A DNA stretch of 64,000 nucleotides from Saccharibacillus sp. CPCC 101409 (GTDB taxonomy: Bacteria > Bacillota > Bacilli > Paenibacillales > Paenibacillaceae), in the NCBI RefSeq assembly GCF_030518235.1, contig NZ_JAULSA010000007.1:1-64000 (forward strand). The letters run 5' to 3'. The notes under the pieces were generated by a model. It was not told the DNA's origin and ran no database searches. It saw nothing but the letters and a program-made list of their open reading frames with translations. Positions 59,385 through 64,000 of the stretch are shown piece after piece; positions within the stretch are counted from its first letter, which is position 1, and each line of letters starts with the position of its first letter. A program made the position numbers and the translations under genes.

Positions 59385-60902
59385 ATGACCGATTCCACCC
59401 TGCTTGAGCAACGCGAACACAATGCCGAGAACGCCGCGCAGTACGACTGCATCGTGGTCGGCGCGGGCCCGGCGGGCATCTTTGCCTGCTACGAGCTGAC
59501 GCGCAAAGCGCCGGACTGGAAAGTGCTGCTGGTGGACAAAGGCCACGATATCTATAAGCGCCGCTGCCCGATCCTGGAGAACAAGATCCAGTTCTGTCCG
59601 CCGGCCGCCGGCCGCAAAGAATTCGCGGGCTGCCTGCCGGCGTGCTCGATCACGGCCGGCTTCGGCGGCGCGGGCGCGTACAGCGACGGCAAGTTCAATA
59701 TCACGACGGAGTTCGGCGGCTGGATGACCGATTACCTGGCGCCGTCGCAGGTGCTGGAGCTGATCCAATACGTCGATTCGATCAACCTGGAGCACGGCGC
59801 GACGGAGTCGATCACCGATCCGACGACGGACACGATCCGCGATATCGAGCAGAACGCGTATGCCGCCGGCCTCAAGCTGCTGCGGGCGCAGGTGCGCCAC
59901 CTCGGCACGGAGCAGAATCTGGAGATTCTGAAATCGATCTTCGAATACCTGAAGCCGCGCGTGGAAATGAAGTACAAAGCCGAAGTGGACGATCTGATCA
60001 CGGTCAAAGAAGGCGGGGAGCATGTCGTGACCGGCATCCGGTTGAAGAACGGCGAAGAATACGAAGCGCCGCGCGTGATGATCGCCCCGGGACGCGACGG
60101 CTCGGCCTGGCTGGCGGACGTTTTCAAAAAGCGCCGCCTCAAGCTGACCAACAACCAGGTGGACGTAGGCGTGCGGGTGGAAACGTCCGACGTGGTCATG
60201 CGTCAGATCAACGAGCATCTGTACGAAGGCAAATTTGTGTTTAACACGTCGGTCGGCACGAGAGTCCGCACGTTTTGCAGCAATCCGTCGGGGCATGTGG
60301 TGGTCGAGAACCACAGCGGCGTGATGGCGGCCAACGGCCACTCGTACAAAGACCCGGCGCTCGGTTCGCAGAATACGAACTTCGCGCTGCTCGTTTCGCA
60401 CAAGTTCACCGAGCCGTTCGACAAGCCGAACGAATACGCCCGCGAGATCTGCGAGCGCGCCAACGATCTGTCCAGCGGCGGCGTGATCGTGCAGAAATAC
60501 GGCGATATCCTGCGCGGCCGCCGCTCCACGCCGGAGCGCATCCGCGAAGGCTTTCTGGAGCCGACGCTCAAGGAAGCCGTGCCGGGCGACCTGGGCCTCG
60601 TGCTGCCGTACAACACGATGAAGAGCCTGATCGAGATGGTCGAGGCGCTGGAAAAAGTCACGCCGGGCATCGCTTCCGAGCATACGCTGTTCTACGGCGT
60701 GGAAGCGAAGTTCTACTCGGCTCGTCCGAAGCTGGACGAGTCGCTGGAGACCGAGATCCGCGGTCTCTACTGCGGCGGCGACGGCGCGGGCATCACGCGC
60801 GGTCTGGCGCAGGCCGGCGCGGCGGGCGTGCATATCGCCCGCGGCATGGTGCGCAAAGCCGGCGCGGCGGAGCGTCCGGCGGTTGAGCGGACGCTGGCGT
60901 AA
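59385..60902 (+). CDS. FAD-dependent dehydrogenase (COG2509-like), 505 aa
   Basis: Flavoprotein with the dinucleotide-binding motif CIVVGAGPAGIFACYELT at about residues 24-41. A CPILENKIQFCPPAAGRKEFAGCLPAC segment with four Cys follows at about 63-90, then SITAGFGGAGAYSDGKFN, a COG2509 signature, and a C-terminal FAD segment GLYCGGDGAGITRGLAQAGAAGVHIA. The reaction and substrate are unknown. The purine riboswitch in its leader argues for a link to purine metabolism or salvage. The ATG at 59385 follows AGGAGGAGACC. Codon use is typical of the window and it is monocistronic. Confidence 0.88.
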   Translation: MTDSTLLEQREHNAENAAQYDCIVVGAGPAGIFACYELTRKAPDWKVLLVDKGHDIYKRRCPILENKIQFCPPAAGRKEFAGCLPACSITAGFGGAGAYSDGKFNITTEFGGWMTDYLAPSQVLELIQYVDSINLEHGATESITDPTTDTIRDIEQNAYAAGLKLLRAQVRHLGTEQNLEILKSIFEYLKPRVEMKYKAEVDDLITVKEGGEHVVTGIRLKNGEEYEAPRVMIAPGRDGSAWLADVFKKRRLKLTNNQVDVGVRVETSDVVMRQINEHLYEGKFVFNTSVGTRVRTFCSNPSGHVVVENHSGVMAANGHSYKDPALGSQNTNFALLVSHKFTEPFDKPNEYAREICERANDLSSGGVIVQKYGDILRGRRSTPERIREGFLEPTLKEAVPGDLGLVLPYNTMKSLIEMVEALEKVTPGIASEHTLFYGVEAKFYSARPKLDESLETEIRGLYCGGDGAGITRGLAQAGAAGVHIARGMVRKAGAAERPAVERTLA

Positions 60903-61295
60903 AGGGCGGCGGGCTTGCCGCGCCGCATATGCGGATGCAGCCGGCCCGGTTAACGTGCAAATATCCACTACAAAATCGGCATTGAGCCGAATTCGGACAT
61001 ATAACATGCAAAAATCCACTTCGATTTCGCGACAGCGGCCGATTCGGCGGCAGGCGCGGGATTAAAGTGGATTTTTGCATTTCACTGCTTCCGATGAATA
61101 CGGAACGGGCGTATAAAGTGGATGTCTGCATTCGGTTTGAAAAAGGACCCCAAAAAACGGAGGGGAGTTGGAGCGAATCTTCCGGTTGTCCGCTCGACAA
61201 TCCGCTCTTCCCGAGAATTCCGTGCAATCCGCGCCGAATTCTCGCTCTGCGCCCGGTGAAATTTTTCTTTCCCCCGCCGCTTTGCTTCAACCGCT
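60903..61295. other. 393-bp gap between convergent genes
   Basis: A complete four-box element (60955-61131) is the only recognisable structure. No clear terminator hairpin with T-run is visible for either flanking gene. Confidence 0.6.
60955..61131. repeat. Four-box intergenic element, type 3 (second locus)
   Basis: AAAGTGGAT-N3-TGCAT copies start at 60955 (reverse), 61006 (reverse), 61064 (forward) and 61115 (forward), steps 51, 58, 51. Copies 2 and 3 are exact 16-base complements (61006-61021 with 61065-61080). GCCGAT is near the midpoint (61038-61043). Confidence 0.8.
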
Positions 61296-63113
61296 TTACG
61301 CGAAGACCTTATTCTCCTGCGGCACCGCCACCCAGTGCCCCTCAGACACCTCGACCAGTTCCGACCGTTCCAGTCCGTACCGGTCTTCCTCGAAATTCTC
61401 CTCCAGCAGCGTCCGCTTCTTTTTCGACTCGATCGCCGGGTCGGGGACGGGGATGGCGGACAGCAGGGAGCGGGTGTACGGATGCTGCGGGTTGCGGTAC
61501 AGTTCTTCGCTTTCGGCCAGTTCGACGATCTTGCCCGAATACATAACCGCTACGCGGTCGCTGATGTGCTTGACCATCGACAGGTCGTGCGCGATGAAGA
61601 GATACGTCAGGCCCAGCCGCTGCTGGAGATCTTCGAGCAGCGACACGATCTGCGACTGGATCGACACGTCGAGCGCGGACAGCGGTTCGTCGCAGACGAT
61701 GAATTTCGGTTCGACCGCAAGCGCGCGGGCGATGCCGATCCGCTGGCGCTGGCCGCCGGAGAATTCGTGCGGATAGCGCAGCGCCATGGACGGATCGAGG
61801 CCGACCATGTCCAACAGCTCTTCGACGCGCCTCCGCCGCTGGACCGGATTCTGCGACAGCCCGTGCACATCCATCGCTTCGCCGATAATATCGAGCACTT
61901 TGAGCCTCGGATTGAGCGAAGCGTAAGGGTCCTGGAAGATCATCTGCATCTCGCGGCGCATCGCTTTCATTTCTTTGGGCGACAGCCGGTTGACGGCGAG
62001 TCCCCGGTATAGCACGTCGCCGCTCGTCGGCTCGTGCAGCCGCAGAATCGCGCGTCCGGTCGTCGATTTGCCGCTGCCGGATTCGCCGACCATGCCCAGC
62101 GTTTCGCCTTCGCGGATAAAAAAGCTGATATCGTTGACCGCGCGCAGCGTGCGGCCTTTGCCGAGATTGAAATGCTGCTGGAGCGAGCGGACTTCGAGCA
62201 GCGGACGGGAAGCCGTCTGCCCGGCGCGGGCGGCGGGCGGCGCAGCGGCATTCGCTTCGGCGTCCGGCCCGGTTCCGGATGCGTGCGTCGCAAAGCCCGG
62301 GGCCGCCTTCGGCTTCTTCGGCTCGTCGAGCCGCGGCAGCGCGCTCAGCAGTCTGCGCGTGTACGGATGCTGCGGCCGGGCGAAGATATCCTCCGTTTTG
62401 CCTTCTTCGACGATCTCGCCGCTTTTCATCACGACCACGCGGTCGCACATGCCGGCGACGACGCCGAGATCGTGGGTAATCAGCACGATCGCGGTGCCGA
62501 GCTGTTCCTGCATCTGCTTCATGACGTTCAGGATCTGCGCCTGGATCGTGACGTCGAGCGCGGTCGTCGGTTCGTCGGCGATCAGCAGCGACGGCCGGCA
62601 GGCGAGAGCGATCGCGATCATCGCGCGCTGGCGCATGCCGCCTGAGAATTCGTGCGGATACTGGGCGAAGCGCGTTTCCGGATCGCGGATGCCGACCAGC
62701 TTCAGCATCTCGACCGCTTCGGCGCGCGCTTCGCGCTTGGACATCCGGCGGTGCTTGCGCAGCGTTTCGGCGATCTGCTCGCCGATGCGCAGCGTCGGGT
62801 TGAGCGAGGTCATCGGGTCCTGGAAGATCATGCCGATATCGCGTCCGCGGATGGCCTCCATTTCTTTGCGCGTTTTCTGCGCCAGATTTTGCCCCAGAAA
62901 CATCACTTCGCCGCTTTTGACCCGGGCCGAAGCTTCCGGCAGCAGCCGCATGATTGCCCGGGCCGTGACACTTTTGCCGCTGCCCGACTCGCCGACGATG
63001 CCGAGCGTTTCTCCTTTGTTCAGTTCGAAGCTGACGCCGCGCACCGCTTCCGTTTCGGTTTCGCGGGCCGAGAACGACACGCGCAGATTGCTGACTTGCA
63101 ACAGTTTTTTCAT
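61296..63113 (-). CDS. Peptide ABC transporter ATPase, two fused ATPase domains, 605 aa
   Basis: OppD-like and OppF-like ATPases joined in one chain. Domain 1 (about 1-260) has Walker [10 protein letters not shown], signature [15 protein letters not shown] and Walker [14 protein letters not shown] linker of ~40 residues rich in Ala and Pro (about 275-315) leads to domain 2, with a second [24 protein letters not shown] and [12 protein letters not shown]. Oligopeptide importers usually use two separate ATPases; fused forms occur in several lineages. The ATG at 63113 follows ACGGAGGCCC. It is divergent from an OppB-type permease gene, the likely partner. Confidence 0.93.
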   Translation of the reverse strand: MKKLLQVSNLRVSFSARETETEAVRGVSFELNKGETLGIVGESGSGKSVTARAIMRLLPEASARVKSGEVMFLGQNLAQKTRKEMEAIRGRDIGMIFQDPMTSLNPTLRIGEQIAETLRKHRRMSKREARAEAVEMLKLVGIRDPETRFAQYPHEFSGGMRQRAMIAIALACRPSLLIADEPTTALDVTIQAQILNVMKQMQEQLGTAIVLITHDLGVVAGMCDRVVVMKSGEIVEEGKTEDIFARPQHPYTRRLLSALPRLDEPKKPKAAPGFATHASGTGPDAEANAAAPPAARAGQTASRPLLEVRSLQQHFNLGKGRTLRAVNDISFFIREGETLGMVGESGSGKSTTGRAILRLHEPTSGDVLYRGLAVNRLSPKEMKAMRREMQMIFQDPYASLNPRLKVLDIIGEAMDVHGLSQNPVQRRRRVEELLDMVGLDPSMALRYPHEFSGGQRQRIGIARALAVEPKFIVCDEPLSALDVSIQSQIVSLLEDLQQRLGLTYLFIAHDLSMVKHISDRVAVMYSGKIVELAESEELYRNPQHPYTRSLLSAIPVPDPAIESKKKRTLLEENFEEDRYGLERSELVEVSEGHWVAVPQENKVFA

Positions 63114-63283
63114 TCCCCGGGCCTCCGTTATCCAATCGAATCTCAAAAATGTTTTCGCCAGGTCTTGACTTTCCATTATGTGGACAAATAAAATACGACT
63201 TATAAATACAAGTAATTTTATCGGAATTTAGCCGGCTGTTAACGGAATTATACATTTGCAGGGTTTTGGGAGGCAAGTTTTTT

Positions 63284-64000
63284 ATGAAAGCGGCTGAGAA
63301 AAAACAACATGCGTCCCGGCACGAGCCGATCGGACGCCTATATCGCAAAATGCTGGCGACTCCCGGCTACCGTTTCTGGATGCTGCTGCTCGGAGCGCCC
63401 GTCAATCTGATTGTGCTTGTCGTCTGGCTCATCCGGCGCCGCAGCGGAGGCTATGCCGCTCTGCTGGCTTCGGCGCTGGAAGAACTGCGGGAGAACGGCC
63501 GCGAGCGCGAATTGAAAGAAGAGTTCGCGAAGCAGCTGACGGAGAAAAGACGGTTTTTCAACCAGGGTGAAAACGCGAAAGAAACCGAACGGGAAGTCGA
63601 TCGGCGGGCGGAGGATCGATTGCGCGCCGAAGCCGAAGAGATTGCCGCCGAACGGGCGCGCCGTCAGCGCATCCCGAGAAACGACTATGCGGCCGCGTTC
63701 GAATCACTGATCGCAAACCCGGTATTCGCGATATTCGCGGCGGTTGCCGGGCTGCCGATGGCGCTGCTGATGCTGCTCTATGCGAACCCTTATTCCAAAT
63801 ACATATTCGAGCGCCTGCTCATGACGCTGTTCGTCGTCGTGGGGGTCGCCGCCCTCGTGTTCACGATCCTGCATCTGTCGCCGATGAATCCGGCGGCCAA
63901 TATTCTCGGGGAGACCGCCACCGAAGAGCAGATTGCTTCGTTCAACCATATTTACGGGCTCGACCGGCCGTATCTCGTTCAGCTCTGGGACAATATTCGC
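63284..64000 (+). CDS. OppB-type ABC transporter permease with long N-terminal extension (partial, runs off the window)
   Basis: The gene is open from ATG 63284 to the end (239 codons visible). The ribosome site is GGGAGGC, 11 bases upstream. The last part reads YIFERLLMTLFVVVGVAALVFTILHLSPMNPAANILGETATEEQI, which is the first helix and periplasmic start of an OppB/DppB permease. About 170 extra residues come first: two hydrophobic segments (near residues 30-48 and 145-165) around a charged coiled-coil rich in Glu and Arg. Such an extension is unusual. It is divergent from the double ATPase gene with ~170 bp between them. Confidence 0.82.
   Translation, partial: MKAAEKKQHASRHEPIGRLYRKMLATPGYRFWMLLLGAPVNLIVLVVWLIRRRSGGYAALLASALEELRENGRERELKEEFAKQLTEKRRFFNQGENAKETEREVDRRAEDRLRAEAEEIAAERARRQRIPRNDYAAAFESLIANPVFAIFAAVAGLPMALLMLLYANPYSKYIFERLLMTLFVVVGVAALVFTILHLSPMNPAANILGETATEEQIASFNHIYGLDRPYLVQLWDNIR

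Overview
The window looks like chromosome of a high-GC member of the Paenibacillaceae; Saccharibacillus or a GC-rich Paenibacillus fits best. The reasons are Gram-positive style ribosome sites (GGAGG before ATG, GTG or TTG), a T-box leader on proS, a class D sortase, two S-layer (SLH) proteins, DUF3221 and M14 surface proteins, and two ECF sigma/anti-sigma pairs. This is inference from gene families; no rRNA or other marker gene is present.

Layout. 0.2-2.9 kb: a hypothetical protein, an M42 aminopeptidase and an MgtC-like membrane protein. 3.0-5.1 kb: an AT-rich two-gene ATPase plus TOPRIM-like (DUF4276) module resembling AbiL-type phage defence. 5.2-9.9 kb: an aldo/keto reductase, a MerR regulator overlapping an ABC exporter, and a DUF2750 protein behind a hairpin that covers its ribosome site. 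9.9-10.5 kb: structured non-coding DNA. 10.5-21.2 kb: an anchored FAD oxidoreductase, a repeat-rich Ala/Pro/Ser protein, ECF/anti-sigma pair 1, a shortened phosphotransferase, a PadR/FtsW-like operon and an M14 carboxypeptidase. 21.4-26.0 kb: T-box-proS, a sortase, and a c-di-GMP riboswitch in front of a secreted transglutaminase-like protein. 26.1-31.1 kb: a frameshifted gene, a LytTR two-component system and a secreted serine hydrolase. 31.3-46.3 kb: two related SLH proteins around a divergent pair of MalT/LuxR ATPase regulators and a chemoreceptor. 46.5-55.3 kb: a TerB-N/TerB-C protein, a BrxD-like ATPase and an Lhr/BrxHI-like helicase. 55.7-64 kb: a DUF3221 lipoprotein, GrpB, ECF pair 2, a purine riboswitch controlling an FAD dehydrogenase, a fused double-ATPase peptide transporter subunit and a cut-off permease.

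The most unusual signal is a family of intergenic four-box elements. Each complete one carries four copies of a 17-26 nt motif whose starts are spaced about 51, 60 and 51 bp apart. In most clusters the copies run reverse, reverse, forward, forward. Six complete clusters (10197-10384, 17408-17591, 21843-22031, 50794-50971, 55349-55547, 60955-61131) and half of a seventh at the left edge are present. Motif sequence differs between clusters, but three of the four motif types occur twice in the window, while the spacing is nearly constant. I do not recognise this as a described element.

Other candidates for new biology are the TerB/BrxD/helicase cassette, a guanine-type riboswitch whose terminator overlaps the aptamer so that ligand should turn the gene on, a branched structured region upstream of the chemoreceptor, and a nested 229-bp inverted-repeat element near 10 kb.
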